Counted from the first letter of the stretch, positions 26,825-35,032 are shown. The stretch: DNA of 41,183 nt from an uncultured Desulfovibrio sp. (GCA_944327295.1 CALVHF010000012.1:1-41183), one strand, 5' to 3'. Made by a program: numbers and translations. Notes: generated from the sequence alone by a model not told the origin.

Positions 26825-27736
26825 ATGCGCGCATGCACCTTTTTGAAATCCTTCCGCTTCCCCGCCCTGGCGCTCCTTGGCCTGCTTGTGCTGGGCCTCT
26901 GCCTCGCAGGCCCCGCCTCTGCGGCCTCTGCCCAAAAGCGGCCCGCCAGCATGCAGCCAGGCCACGTGGACACCTTCACTGTCGGATCCATCAAGGTGTA
27001 CGGCATTGTCGATGCGGCCACGACCATGGAGACCACCCTGCTGAACCCGGAATTTCGCCTGAACCTGCCGCAGGCTTCCTTTGCCGGAGTGGTCAAGACC
27101 TATCTCTTGCAGTGGAACGGCAAAAACGTCCTCGTGGACACAGGCTGGGGCAGCCATGGCCCCAAGGGGGTCACGCTCCAGGTGCTGAAGAAGCTTGGCA
27201 TTGCCCCCGAAGCTATCACGGACATTCTTCTGACCCATCTCGATACCGACCATGCCGGCGGCCTGACCTGTGAGGACAAAGCGGCCTTTCCCAATGCCAC
27301 CCTGCACGTTGCCCGTCCCGAGTACGAGGCCTGGATGGCCGGAACAGTCAAGCGTCCTGCCGACAAGGTGGCCCTGGTGAAGGAAAACCTCTCCCACTAC
27401 AAGCCCGTCCTTTTCAACTGGGGCGACATCGTCCTGCCCGGCTGCACGGCCATGGACGCCCACGGCCACACCCCGGGGCACACGGTGTTTGATCTGCTGT
27501 CCGCAGGCAAAAAGCTCTCCATCCTTGGCGACCTCATGCACATCCAGACAGTGCAGCTGCGCTTTCCCAGGGCCTGCACGGCCTATGACATGGACCAGGA
27601 AGCGGCCATTGCCTCCCGTCTGGCGACCTTCAAGCGCCTGGCCAACACAAAGGTGCTGGTCACAGGCATGCACTTTGCGGAGACAGGCTATTTGCATCTC
27701 AATGCAAAGGGAGTCTATACCCTGGTCCGTCCCTAG
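26825..27736 (+). CDS. Secreted metallo-beta-lactamase-fold hydrolase
   Basis: A 303-residue protein with a clear signal peptide (basic start, hydrophobic core LALLGLLVLGLCLAG, cleavage near ASA-AS around residue 35), so it acts in the periplasm. The metal motif is THLDTDHAGG (137-146), that is H138, D140, D142, H143. This is the HxDxDH form rather than HxHxDH, so the second metal site may differ. Further ligands are H213/H215/H219 in AHGHTPGH and D in LGDLMH. Overall closest in style to lactonase/quorum-quenching type members, but the substrate is unknown. AAAGGAG precedes the ATG. The stop codon TAG lies within CTAG, which borders a MITE-like element. Confidence 0.9.
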   Translation: MRACTFLKSFRFPALALLGLLVLGLCLAGPASAASAQKRPASMQPGHVDTFTVGSIKVYGIVDAATTMETTLLNPEFRLNLPQASFAGVVKTYLLQWNGKNVLVDTGWGSHGPKGVTLQVLKKLGIAPEAITDILLTHLDTDHAGGLTCEDKAAFPNATLHVARPEYEAWMAGTVKRPADKVALVKENLSHYKPVLFNWGDIVLPGCTAMDAHGHTPGHTVFDLLSAGKKLSILGDLMHIQTVQLRFPRACTAYDMDQEAAIASRLATFKRLANTKVLVTGMHFAETGYLHLNAKGVYTLVRP

Positions 27737-27880
27737 GTCGTGTTGACAAATTAGGGTCACCCTGATCTGATTTCAGACGGGGCATGATGCGACAGTGAGC
27801 TCCAATGGAAGTCGGTGCGCCTCATTTTATATCGGCATATGCCGGTTGCCACTGCCGGATTTTGATTTTGTCAACACGGC
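27737..27880. mobile_element. MITE-like element, family A, copy 1
   Basis: A 144-bp element with terminal inverted repeats built on GTGTTGACAAA (left 27740-27750, right 27867-27877 reversed). Nearly identical along its length to the copy at 32467. Flanks are CTAG on the left and CTAA on the right, similar to YTAR targets of the IS5 group; the mismatch suggests a rearrangement after insertion. It lies exactly at the stop codon of the preceding gene and at the truncation point of the following one. No transposase. Confidence 0.8.
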
Positions 27881-27882
27881 CT

Positions 27883-28785
27883 AAGCGGAGCGATGAACTG
27901 CTGCTCATTGCAGCACGCGCCGGGGACCCGGAGGATCTCTGCCAGACCATACGAGCCGAAATCATCTGGGATGACGACTCCGTGGAAAAGGGCTACCCGG
28001 ACAAGACGCTGCTGGATGACACAAGCCTGGACAAGGATCCCCACGTGCTCTTCACCCGTGGTCAGACCATGCTCAATTATCCGGGCGAAGGGGAAGGGGA
28101 TTTCAGGCGGCGCGCCATACAGTCCATCCTTGATGCCTCCAAAGAAGGAAGCGGGGCGGCCCTCTGCTGGATGGCCGATGCCCTTCTGCGCGGTCTGTAC
28201 GGTCTTCCCCAGGACATCAAGCTGGGCCCTGTTTTTCTGCAGACAGGCCTTGAGGAGAAGCTTCCGCGAGCCATTGCCCTGGATGCCCTGCGCCAGCTTG
28301 GCTGAATCAAGGGTATTCCTGGCGAAAAAAATGTCGACAGGACGTGGATGAAGGAACTGCTTGGCACGGCTGCCAGCGCAGACGACTGCCTCGGCTACGC
28401 CGGACTCGTCCTTCTTGAGGCCCTGGAACCTGCCTCCCACAAAAGACTGCTGGAGCTCGCAACCGAACTTCAAAAGGCCATCCTGTGGGCCCATACGCAC
28501 GCAGACTCTTCGGCACTCTATCTGCTTGGCTGCGTGGCAAGCCTGCACCTGGATGATCCCAACCTGAACGCCGTCTGCAAATACCATGACGCCATCATCA
28601 CTCGCATGACCGGAGAAGCAGGCAGCAAGGACGAGCATGCTGCCCACATGGCCACATCGGTCTTCCATTCTGCAGGCCTGCTTGGTGAACCCAAGGGCGA
28701 GTTGCTGACCAATCTCGTGCAGCCGGAACTGGGCAATCTGCCCCGGCTCAGGGAACAGGGACAAACCCTGGAGGACTTCATGTAG
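27883..28785 (+). pseudogene. N-terminally truncated Sel1-type gene with internal TGA
   Basis: Aligns with residues 377-674 of the intact gene at 29306 (KRSDELLL / QKSDALLL, FTRGQTMLNYPG in both, DPNLNAVCK in both, endings TLEDFM / NLEDYM). The first 376 codons are missing: homology begins right at the MITE-like element. An in-frame TGA at 28303-28305 replaces the Trp of GWIKGIPG, after which the same frame runs to 28785. An ATG at 27805 inside the element could start a short fusion protein ending at 28305. Best read as a dead tandem copy. Confidence 0.85.
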
Positions 28786-28828
28786 GCCGCCCTAAAGAAC
28801 ACGGCCCCTTGCGGTCGGATCTCTCGCG

Positions 28829-28880
28829 CCCTGCAGCTTTCCGGAACGTCTGGAACGAGCTGCAGGGCTCAGCCTTTTTT
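28829..28880 (+). terminator. Terminator after the truncated Sel1-type gene
   Basis: A 10-bp stem, CCCTGCAGCT with AGCTGCAGGG, with inner TTCC/GGAA pairing, then CTCAGCC and six Ts. It shows the copy once had normal transcription signals. Confidence 0.8.
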
Positions 28881-29305
28881 GGGCAGGACATCCAGCAGGA
28901 GAGGGCCCCTGTCGTTTCGCGGATCGTCCCCATGAGTCTCCTGACAGCCTCCTCGCATGTCAGCACCCGTGCCCTTCTTCTGCCAGTCCCATGCGTGCCC
29001 CCAGAGCGTGCCGGCAGACTCACAGCCCTTACGGACTTTCGGATTCTCAACTCTGGGCAATCTCCAGATCCGGCATTTCCATTCCCTGTGCTTGCTGGTA
29101 TGCTGGAGCATCGAGCGCCCCCTTTGGCAAGGCTTCCGCACAGATCGGCGACCTGGCCCATGTGGGCACGAGTGTCCCGGGCCCCCTGCACAGTGCCCGT
29201 CCCCTGGGCCGGGAGCAGGACAGAGCCTTGAGCGAGTGCCGATAGACAGAAGATGCCTTCCCCACGTCCTTCTCAAATTCCACGATTCTTCTCCAAGGAG
29301 TCCCC
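28881..29305. other. Gene-free interval before the intact Sel1-type gene
   Basis: About 425 bp. Several open frames overlap on both strands, but none has coherent protein features or a ribosome site, and no clear promoter boxes were found. Probably the regulatory and spacer region of the gene at 29306. Confidence 0.4.
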
Positions 29306-31330
29306 ATGGCCCAAAAGACAACCCGTTCCAAAACGCGAAAGAAAACAGGCACAGCCACACAGAAGCTTGATGCCTCCCGCCTCTTTGACGAACAGTACCC
29401 TCTGACACAGCTTGCCCAGGCCTGGGTGCAGCAGCTTGAGGGCAGGCTGAAAGCGGCCTCGGAAGACGATCCGGCCGCTGTTTCGGCAGAACTGGCACTG
29501 GAGCGCCGGGCATGGGAAACGTTTCAGAAGATGGAAGCCCTGACCGAAGAACTTCGAGCAGTCACGACAGCCCGCCCTGCGGACAAGGCCGGGGAAGAAG
29601 AGCGGGACAGGCGTGTACAGGCGCTCAGGGAGGAGCTCAACAGCACAAGCGAGCAGCTGCAGCTTGAGGCCAAGGAAGGATCGGCCCTTGCCTGTCATGT
29701 CCTGGGTTCCACCGTCCTATTGGCCCTCAGGCACGGAAAAAAGGTCGACAAGGCACGGCTGCAGGCGGCCAGGGACAATGTTGCCTTTGCTGCAGAACGC
29801 GGCTTCACCCCTGCCTACTGTTCCCTGTACGAGTGCTGCGGAGCCCTGGGCGACAAGGAAGCCGCAGATCTGTGGTTTTCCAGAGCTCTAAAGGCCAAGG
29901 AGCCTCCGGCCCTGCTGGAAGAAGGCAAGATTCTCATCAATCTGCAGCCTCTGCCGGCCGAAGAAATGCAGGTCCGTCTGGACCGGCTCTACGACCTGGC
30001 TCTCAGGCACGGCTGGGACGCCCTGGTCCTGCTTTCCGTTGTCTGCAAGCAGCGTCAGGAGAACGAGACTGTCAGGGCCTTTGCCTCAAAGCCGCTGCTG
30101 CTTTTGCAGGGGCTGGCCAGGCAGGGCTATGCGCCTGCCATGTGTGTCCTCGGAAACTACTACGACACCGTCCTGCTTTCTCCCGACATGAAGCTCAAGC
30201 GGGACAAGAGGGTGCACAGCTGGTATGACATGGCTGCCAGTCAGGGCAACCTGGACGCCCTCATCAGCACACTGCGGGCAGGCTTTGTCGGAGCCGCCTA
30301 CACGGAGGGCGCACAAACGGCCGTGGTCAGGATCACGGCAACAAAACCTGACGACCCCCGGGACGTCGTAGAGCTCAAGGGGCTGCTCGGCCGTCTGCTC
30401 CGTCAGCCCAACATGCCTGAAGGCTCCCTGCAAAAGAGCGATGCTCTGCTGCTCGAGGCTGCAGAGCAAGGCAACTCGTATGATCTCTGCGCTGCCATCC
30501 GCTCCGAAATCATCTGGAATGATGGTTCCTCGGAACAGGGCTACCCGGTCGACACGCTGCTGAACGACAGGCGGCTGGACAAGGATCCCCGTGTGCGTTT
30601 TACCCGGGGCCAGACCATGCTCAACTACCCGGGCAAGATGGGAGCGGCGTTCAGGCAGCGCGCCCTGAACAACATCATGACTGCCGCGGAACAGGGGAAT
30701 GCAGATGCCGTCTGCTGGCTGGCAGACGCCAGTCTGCGCGGCCTGTACGGCGTGAAGCAAAACATCAAGGCAGGCCTTGAGAGTCTGCAGGCAGGCCTTG
30801 TGGCCAGACATCCACGGGCCATGGCCCTGGAAGCCCTGCGCCAGCTCGGCTGGATCAAGGGCATCCCCGGCAAGGACCATGTCGACAAGGCCTGGATACG
30901 GGAGCTTCTGGGCATCTCTGCCAGTGCAGACGACGGTCTCGGTTATGCCGCCCTGGTCCTTGTCCAGGCTCTGGAACCTGCGCCGCTCACAAGGCAGAAG
31001 GAACTCGGCGTCCACCTTGCCAAGGCCATCATGTGGGCCCGCATGCAAGGAGATGCCTCAGCGCTCTTCCTGCTCGGCTGCGTGGCAAGCCTGCACATGG
31101 AGGATCCCAACCTGAACGCGGTCTGCAAGCTCTATGACGCCTATCTCTGTCGCAATACAAGAAAAGTCATGAACACGGACAACTTTGCCGCCAGCATGGC
31201 CTGCGGCACCTTCCATTCTGCAGGCTTGCTCGGCGAGCCCAAGGGCGAGCCGCTGGCCGATCTTGTCGATCCCGAGGGCGACCTGCCAAAGACCAGGGCG
31301 GAGGGCACGAACCTGGAAGACTATATGTAG
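29306..31330 (+). CDS. Large Sel1-like repeat protein
   Basis: A 674-residue, mainly helical protein without a signal peptide. After a basic N-terminus (TTRSKTRKK) and a coiled-coil-like region (about 50-125), it has Sel1/TPR-type repeats, the clearest being YAPAMCVLGNYYD...SWYDMAASQGNLDAL (about 274-320), EAAEQGNSYDLCAAI and AAEQGNADAVCWLADASLRGLYG. Such repeats are protein-protein interaction scaffolds; no enzymatic domain is visible. AAGGAG precedes the ATG at 29306. The C-terminal half exists as a second, broken copy just upstream, and a 10-bp-stem terminator follows. Confidence 0.82.
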   Translation: MAQKTTRSKTRKKTGTATQKLDASRLFDEQYPLTQLAQAWVQQLEGRLKAASEDDPAAVSAELALERRAWETFQKMEALTEELRAVTTARPADKAGEEERDRRVQALREELNSTSEQLQLEAKEGSALACHVLGSTVLLALRHGKKVDKARLQAARDNVAFAAERGFTPAYCSLYECCGALGDKEAADLWFSRALKAKEPPALLEEGKILINLQPLPAEEMQVRLDRLYDLALRHGWDALVLLSVVCKQRQENETVRAFASKPLLLLQGLARQGYAPAMCVLGNYYDTVLLSPDMKLKRDKRVHSWYDMAASQGNLDALISTLRAGFVGAAYTEGAQTAVVRITATKPDDPRDVVELKGLLGRLLRQPNMPEGSLQKSDALLLEAAEQGNSYDLCAAIRSEIIWNDGSSEQGYPVDTLLNDRRLDKDPRVRFTRGQTMLNYPGKMGAAFRQRALNNIMTAAEQGNADAVCWLADASLRGLYGVKQNIKAGLESLQAGLVARHPRAMALEALRQLGWIKGIPGKDHVDKAWIRELLGISASADDGLGYAALVLVQALEPAPLTRQKELGVHLAKAIMWARMQGDASALFLLGCVASLHMEDPNLNAVCKLYDAYLCRNTRKVMNTDNFAASMACGTFHSAGLLGEPKGEPLADLVDPEGDLPKTRAEGTNLEDYM

Positions 31331-31360
31331 CCTTCCGCAAGCAGGCCCTGTCCATGCCCT

Positions 31361-31408
31361 TGTGCCCTGCTGCTTCCAGACATGGAGCCTGCAGGGCACA
31401 GTCCTTTT
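31361..31408 (+). terminator. Terminator after the Sel1-like gene
   Basis: A perfect 10-bp stem, TGTGCCCTGC with GCAGGGCACA, and a 20-nt loop, followed by GTCCTTTT. The T-run is modest. The following 31409-31831 (over 400 bp) contains a further hairpin at 31690-31709 but no gene I can support. Confidence 0.65.
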
Positions 31409-31831
31409 CAGCGAAAGATGTCCACTGGGGGTCAACAGAAAGCGCCCCATGAAACGTTTTCTGCAGCCCATGATGCCAGGTTTTGAACGTACAGGCCGGA
31501 TCCGGCAGTTGTTTCCCCGCCTTTGCGGATAGGCTGGCCTGTCTCGGTCACTCCTGCCAGGGCTCTTTGCTGTTCCTCCTGCTCTGCATGCCGTTCCTGT
31601 TTCCTTATTTTTTCGGATTTTCCTGGAGACACGAACAAACATTCCGGAATACGGAATCGTTGTGTCCTATGGTCCTTTCTCAAGGCAGCCCCGCACGCCT
31701 TTGTGCGGGCCTGCTTGCAAGGGCGCTTTTCCCGCATGCTCTCCAGCTTCTGGAGGCATGCATGACACTCATTGATCCCGACCTGGCAGACTCGGCGCCA
31801 GACACCATGGAGGAGGATGACCTTGAACAGA

Positions 31832-32029
31832 ATGCCCAGGCTTCGCTGCAGCAACTGCGGCTCCGAAAAGACCGAATTGCAGGCCGCTCCCCCCAATGCA
31901 CCATTCCTGCCCGGGAAGATGCTGCAGCTGTTGCGGCAGCTTCTGCCAGGCCCCCCCTCCCTGCCTGGCGGACAGTACGTGCTTGTCTGCAGGGAATGCG
32001 GGCATACAGCCCTCATTCAGGTGCGCTAA
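31832..32029 (+). CDS. Small zinc-ribbon protein
   Basis: A 65-residue protein with two CxxC knuckles: RCSNCGSEKTEL at the start and VLVCRECGHTALIQV at the end, about 40 residues apart, a standard zinc-ribbon spacing. The role is unknown. The start is unclear: the ATG at 31832 lies 15 bp after AGGAGG, and an in-frame ATG at 31817 directly abuts it. Another overlapping frame (from the ATG at 31762 with TGGAGG upstream) is also open through this stretch, but its translation loses protein-like character. I favour the zinc-ribbon frame because of the paired cysteines. Confidence 0.55.
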   Translation: MPRLRCSNCGSEKTELQAAPPNAPFLPGKMLQLLRQLLPGPPSLPGGQYVLVCRECGHTALIQVR

Positions 32030-32166
32030 GACCCAGCCCCCCCTTTCTCCCCTGCATCAGGCCACAAAAAAACGATGCCATCATTCCTAACCTGGAAATG
32101 CTCCTTTTTCCTTGTGCATTTCCATGGCCGGGGGTACACACGCTTTCACAACCTGGAGACCTCGGC

Positions 32167-32466
32167 ATGAAAAAGCCACTGTGTTCCATCATCCTTGTCC
32201 TCTTCGCCGCCCTTCTGCTGACGAGCCCCTGCCTTGCTGCTCCAAAGAGCATGAGCGAACTGCGCCAGCTTTGTGCCAGCGGCGCTTCCCTCATTCTGGA
32301 CATGAGCAGTCATCGCTATTCGGTCAGCGAACTGCGCATGCTTGCCCAGGCCCTGCGCAGCAACGCCACCCTGACAATCAGGATGGACAGGGGCGGCGAG
32401 CTCTCCACCGCAGAATGCCTGCAGCTGAGCAGGGCCCGTCCGGGACAGATCCGCTTCTGGTTCTAG
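32167..32466 (+). CDS. Small secreted protein, 99 residues
   Basis: Begins with a typical signal peptide (MKKPLCSI, hydrophobic core ILVLFAALLLTSP, cleavage likely near CLAA-P at 24-26). The mature part of about 73 residues has the sequence LILDMSSHRYSVSELRMLAQALRSN and alternates strands and helices, ending in QIRFWF. No family recognised. TGGAGACC lies just before the ATG at 32167. The frame is open for far longer upstream, but the signal peptide fixes the start. Its stop codon TAG is part of the CTAG that flanks the MITE-like element directly after it. Confidence 0.78.
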   Translation: MKKPLCSIILVLFAALLLTSPCLAAPKSMSELRQLCASGASLILDMSSHRYSVSELRMLAQALRSNATLTIRMDRGGELSTAECLQLSRARPGQIRFWF

Positions 32467-32616
32467 GGAGTGTTGACAAATTAGGTGTCGCCCTGATCTG
32501 GCCTGATTTCAGACGGGGGCATGGTGCGACAGTGAGCTCTAATGGATGTTGGTACGCCCCATTTATATCGGCATATGCCGGTTGCCACTGTCGGATTTTG
32601 ATTTTGTCAACACGGT
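32467..32616. mobile_element. MITE-like element, family A, copy 2
   Basis: A 150-bp element, same ends (GTGTTGACAAA inverted) and interior as copy 1, including the palindrome CGGCATATGCCG. Here the 4-bp flanks are identical, CTAG at 32463-32466 and CTAG at 32617-32620, a clean target duplication of the type made by IS5-group elements. The left CTAG supplies the stop codon of the secreted-protein gene. Copy 1 differs mainly by small gaps. Confidence 0.85.
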
Positions 32617-32627
32617 CTAGTGTTTAA

Positions 32628-32768
32628 TTTTTGTAACTACTCAGCATCGAAAAATATGCGAATGTCTTATAATTTCAGCAACTTAAATTGTTGCCCTTAC
32701 ATATGAGCTCATAGGCAATCACGGTGCATACAATATAAAATATTTGTAATTACAGGTAGTTATAAAAA
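32628..32768. repeat. Third inverted-repeat unit next to MITE A copy 2
   Basis: TTTTTGTAACTAC (32628-32640) and the complement of TTTTTATAACTAC (32756-32768) bound a 141-bp AT-rich segment (12 of 13 arm bases match). It has no coding capacity. It could be another non-autonomous element, but I see only one copy and no clear target duplication. Confidence 0.45.
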
Positions 32769-32830
32769 TCAGCTCGGCTCTAGCGGAAAATCGGTATGAG
32801 GCGGATTCTGCTAGCTGGAGCCCATCCTTA

Positions 32831-32938
32831 GGAACTGTCCAAAAATAACTCAGACATCTCTGCATAGTCATTCACTCAACCATTGCCTTTGGTGGGTAGA
32901 CAACTGCGACAGTGACCGAGTTAACTTGGGACAAGTCC
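32831..32938. mobile_element. MITE-like element, family B, copy 2
   Basis: A 108-bp segment with inverted ends GGAACTGTCCAAAAATAACTC and GGACTTGTCCCAAGTTAACTC (16 of 21 match), closely related to the ends of the element at 9461. The interior is not obviously similar. Flanks are TTA and TAA, so no clear direct target duplication remains. The surrounding 32621-33000 is AT-rich and gene-free. Confidence 0.55.
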
Positions 32939-33013
32939 TAACTGCTCAATGTCGGTTTGAGGATGTCCATTCGGGCTGCCGCCCTCCGACTCTGTACAGT
33001 TCCCCGGAAATGA

Positions 33014-33052
33014 CAAAAGTCCGCTTCCCCTGACAGGAAACGGACTTTTGTT
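33014..33052 (-). terminator. Terminator of tRNA-Thr
   Basis: ACAAAAGTCCG and CGGACTTTTGT form a perfect 11-bp stem with a few more inner pairs and a short loop. It lies 10 bp after the tRNA on the minus strand and contains the T-run itself, so it could work in both directions. Confidence 0.75.
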
Positions 33053-33061
33053 CAATATGTA

Positions 33062-33137
33062 TGGAGCCAGCTACGGGACTCGAACCTGCGACCTGCTGAT
33101 TACGAATCAGCTGCTCTACCAACTGAGCTAAGCTGGC
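33062..33137 (-). tRNA. tRNA-Thr (anticodon CGT)
   Basis: A 76-nt tRNA read on the minus strand. The acceptor stem GCCAGCT pairs with AGCTGGC, the discriminator base is T and CCA is encoded. The anticodon arm GCTGA-TTCGTAA-TCAGC gives anticodon CGT (reads ACG, Thr). The T-arm GGTTCGAGTCC is normal. Confidence 0.96.
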
Positions 33138-33216
33138 ATCATGATGGCTCCGCCTTGCGTGCAGTATGCTGCAGCGTCCGGCACTGTTCGGGGCATTCCC
33201 GAAGTGCGGAATAAAT

Positions 33217-33245
33217 CTATTACCCCAAGGTAATCAAAACGTCAA
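33217..33245 (-). promoter_or_regulatory. Possible promoter of tRNA-Thr
   Basis: On the minus strand TTGACG (33245-33240) and TAATAG (33222-33217) are 17 bp apart, about 80 bp upstream of the tRNA. The -35 box is good, the -10 box weak. The rest of 33138-33389 shows no gene. Confidence 0.35.
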
Positions 33246-33389
33246 ATACTTTTTGGACGTTCGGACAATTTTTTTTCACAGCCGCTCGGGGCTCAGGCGC
33301 CGGGCATCTGTATACGCCCCTGCGAACCGGACTGGCGAACTGCCGAACTGGCAGGCTGCTGTCCTTTGGGGGGCAGGGTGTCACGGAGC

Positions 33390-33767
33390 CTATTCCCCCT
33401 TGCGGGTCACGCGGAAGGGAATCCAGTGCAGTTCCTCGCTCTCCTCGCGTGTGGTACCGATGTCCCAGGAAAAGTCCTGCCAGCCCTTCTTCTCGGCAAT
33501 GGCCCGTGCCAGGCCCTGGGCATTGATGATGGGGTGACGCTTGAACACGCCGCTCAGCCCGTAGGTCAGGCTGCACACCAGACACTTTCCCGGACGCTTG
33601 TGCAGTTCAAAGGCCAGTTCGACGGAGGTCTCTGTTTCGGAGCGAAGCCTGAGCATGATGGTATAGGCGCCCTCTTCGGCACCGCCAAACAGGGCCTCAA
33701 AAAAGTCGTCCGTCCGTTCCGGGGGAAAGAGACTGTCCAGAAAATCATTGTTCAGCATCGGGTTCAT
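33390..33767 (-). CDS. Small conserved protein overlapping gluQ (mislabelled 'PDX1' family)
   Basis: A 125-residue soluble protein of a family found in Desulfovibrio-type genomes and often carrying the meaningless name 'pancreas/duodenum homeobox protein 1' (recalled, not checked). There is no homeodomain. Recognisable stretches are LFPPERTDDFFEALFGGAEEGAY (about 13-35), ELHKRPGKCLVCSLTYG (about 54-70) with a CxxC-like CLVC, and HPIINAQGLARAI. The ATG at 33767 lies inside the end of gluQ: the two genes overlap by 23 bp in different frames, so translation is probably coupled. GAGGAC precedes the start. Function unknown; the pairing hints at a tRNA- or translation-related role. Confidence 0.82.
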   Translation of the reverse strand: MNPMLNNDFLDSLFPPERTDDFFEALFGGAEEGAYTIMLRLRSETETSVELAFELHKRPGKCLVCSLTYGLSGVFKRHPIINAQGLARAIAEKKGWQDFSWDIGTTREESEELHWIPFRVTRKGE

Positions 33768-34734
33768 GTCCTCTTCCTTCCAGCCAGCGCATGTCTGCCG
33801 TCGTGAGGCGGTAGTCCTCGCGTCGCAGGGCACTGATGGCAAAACTTGATATGAGATCGCGAGGATGGACTATTTCCAGTCTGTCTGTCAATCCTGCGAT
33901 CCAGGCAAGCAGGCCAATGACCCTGCCTGCCGTCACTCCGCGCATGCGCAATGCCTCCAGGCTCAGGGAGGCCTGCCTTTTTGCCAGGCGCTCGCCGTCC
34001 GTGTCCAGCAGCAGGGGAATGTGGCAGTACTGCGGCGCGGCAAAGCCCAGGGCATCCAGCAGGGCCAGCTGCCTGGCTGTGGAGGGCATGATGTCCCTGC
34101 CGCGCACCACTTGGCTTATGCCCATGAGGCCGTCGTCCAGGCTCACGGCCAGCTGGTAGGAAAAGACCCCGTCCGCCCGGCACAGGACAAAGTCCCCGCC
34201 GCAGTCTTCAAGGCGCGTCTCCTGCGGCCCCTGCAGCAGATCGGCAAAGTGGTAGGTCTCTCCCTGCGAGGCAAAGCGCCAGGAACAGGGCTGCCCTTCC
34301 TGCAGGCGCGCTGCCACCTCTTCCTTCGCAAGATGGCGGCAGGTGCCGGGATAGGCATAGCCTGCATCGCCCAGATGCGGCGCATGGGCCACCATGAGGT
34401 CCTTGCGGGTACAGAAGCAGGGATAGCAGAGATGCACCTTCTTGAGCCTGTCCAGGGCCTCCCTGTAGAGCTGAAAGCGATTGGCCTGATGCCAGGCTGC
34501 CGCCTCCTTTTCGGGTGTCGGACCCTCGTCCCAGTCCAGTCCCAGCCAGCGGATGTCGGACATGAGCATCTGCATGTAGACCACACTGCTGCGCTCAAGA
34601 TCCAGATCCTCCATCCGCAGGATCAGTTCGCCGCCCTGCGAACGCACGGCAAGCCAGGCCAGCAAAAAGGCCCAGGCATTGCCAAGGTGGGCCATACCCG
34701 TGGGACTTGGCGCAAGGCGTCCGCGTACTGTCAT
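33745..34734 (-). CDS. gluQ: Glutamyl-Q tRNA(Asp) synthetase
   Basis: Attaches glutamate to the queuosine base in the anticodon of tRNA-Asp. The 329 residues are the catalytic half of a glutamyl-tRNA synthetase without the anticodon-binding domain. Class I motifs are seen: the HIGH-like APSPTGMAHLGN (8-19) and the KMSKS-like ERLAKR (248-253). The zinc site CYPCFC with a later GTCRHL is present, as in GluQ/YadB. The ATG at 34734 has GGAGAG upstream; the open frame to 34866 is not coding. Slightly longer than the usual 290-310 residues, mainly at the C-terminus. It overlaps the small gene downstream. Confidence 0.93.
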   Translation of the reverse strand: MTVRGRLAPSPTGMAHLGNAWAFLLAWLAVRSQGGELILRMEDLDLERSSVVYMQMLMSDIRWLGLDWDEGPTPEKEAAAWHQANRFQLYREALDRLKKVHLCYPCFCTRKDLMVAHAPHLGDAGYAYPGTCRHLAKEEVAARLQEGQPCSWRFASQGETYHFADLLQGPQETRLEDCGGDFVLCRADGVFSYQLAVSLDDGLMGISQVVRGRDIMPSTARQLALLDALGFAAPQYCHIPLLLDTDGERLAKRQASLSLEALRMRGVTAGRVIGLLAWIAGLTDRLEIVHPRDLISSFAISALRREDYRLTTADMRWLEGRGHEPDAEQ

Positions 34735-34898
34735 GGAAAGCTCTCCGAAAAAAGGACGTATGTGGATGACAGGAGCCCTTGCATACAGGCCGCCTGCCGT
34801 ACAGGAACAACAGGGCATACACTCAAACTCCCTGTCCTTACAAGGGGCACCAAGAACGCAAAGCACGCGCTCCAGAACAGTGCACCCTCAAAAAGCGT

Positions 34899-34934
34899 AA
34901 AAAAAGGCGCTCCCCGAAAAAGGGGGGAGACGCC
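34899..34934 (-). terminator. Terminator of the NlpC/P60 lipoprotein gene
   Basis: On the minus strand GGCGTCTCCCC pairs with GGGGAGCGCC (one bulge), followed by seven Ts at 34905-34899. The gap 34735-35032 holds nothing else clear. Confidence 0.85.
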
Positions 34935-35032
34935 CGAAAAAACGGCACAGGGGTCTGTTCTGCACAGAACTTGCGCAGCCCGTGCGCTGTATTTTGCATG
35001 AATTCTGTTCGCGGCCAGGGCCTGTTTGATGA

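Noticed and set aside
19806..28305. In-frame TGA codons at 19806 and 28303 as selenocysteine sites
   Set aside because: No hairpin of SECIS type is evident just after them, the intact Sel1 paralogue has Trp at the second site, and both genes carry other damage (frameshift, truncation).
27805..28305. Chimeric gene starting inside the MITE-like element
   Set aside because: There is no ribosome site and the frame is just an open run through the element into the truncated Sel1-type gene.
28991..29245. Small frame before the intact Sel1-type gene
   Set aside because: No ribosome site, no family resemblance, several competing frames on both strands.
31483..32466. A 327-codon frame ending with the small secreted protein
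   Set aside because: Only the last 99 codons, starting with a signal peptide and a ribosome site, look real; the rest lacks protein character.
33238..33276. AACGTC/GACGTT hairpin followed by eight Ts as a plus-strand terminator
   Set aside because: There is no plus-strand gene upstream that it could serve, and the stem is only 6 bp.
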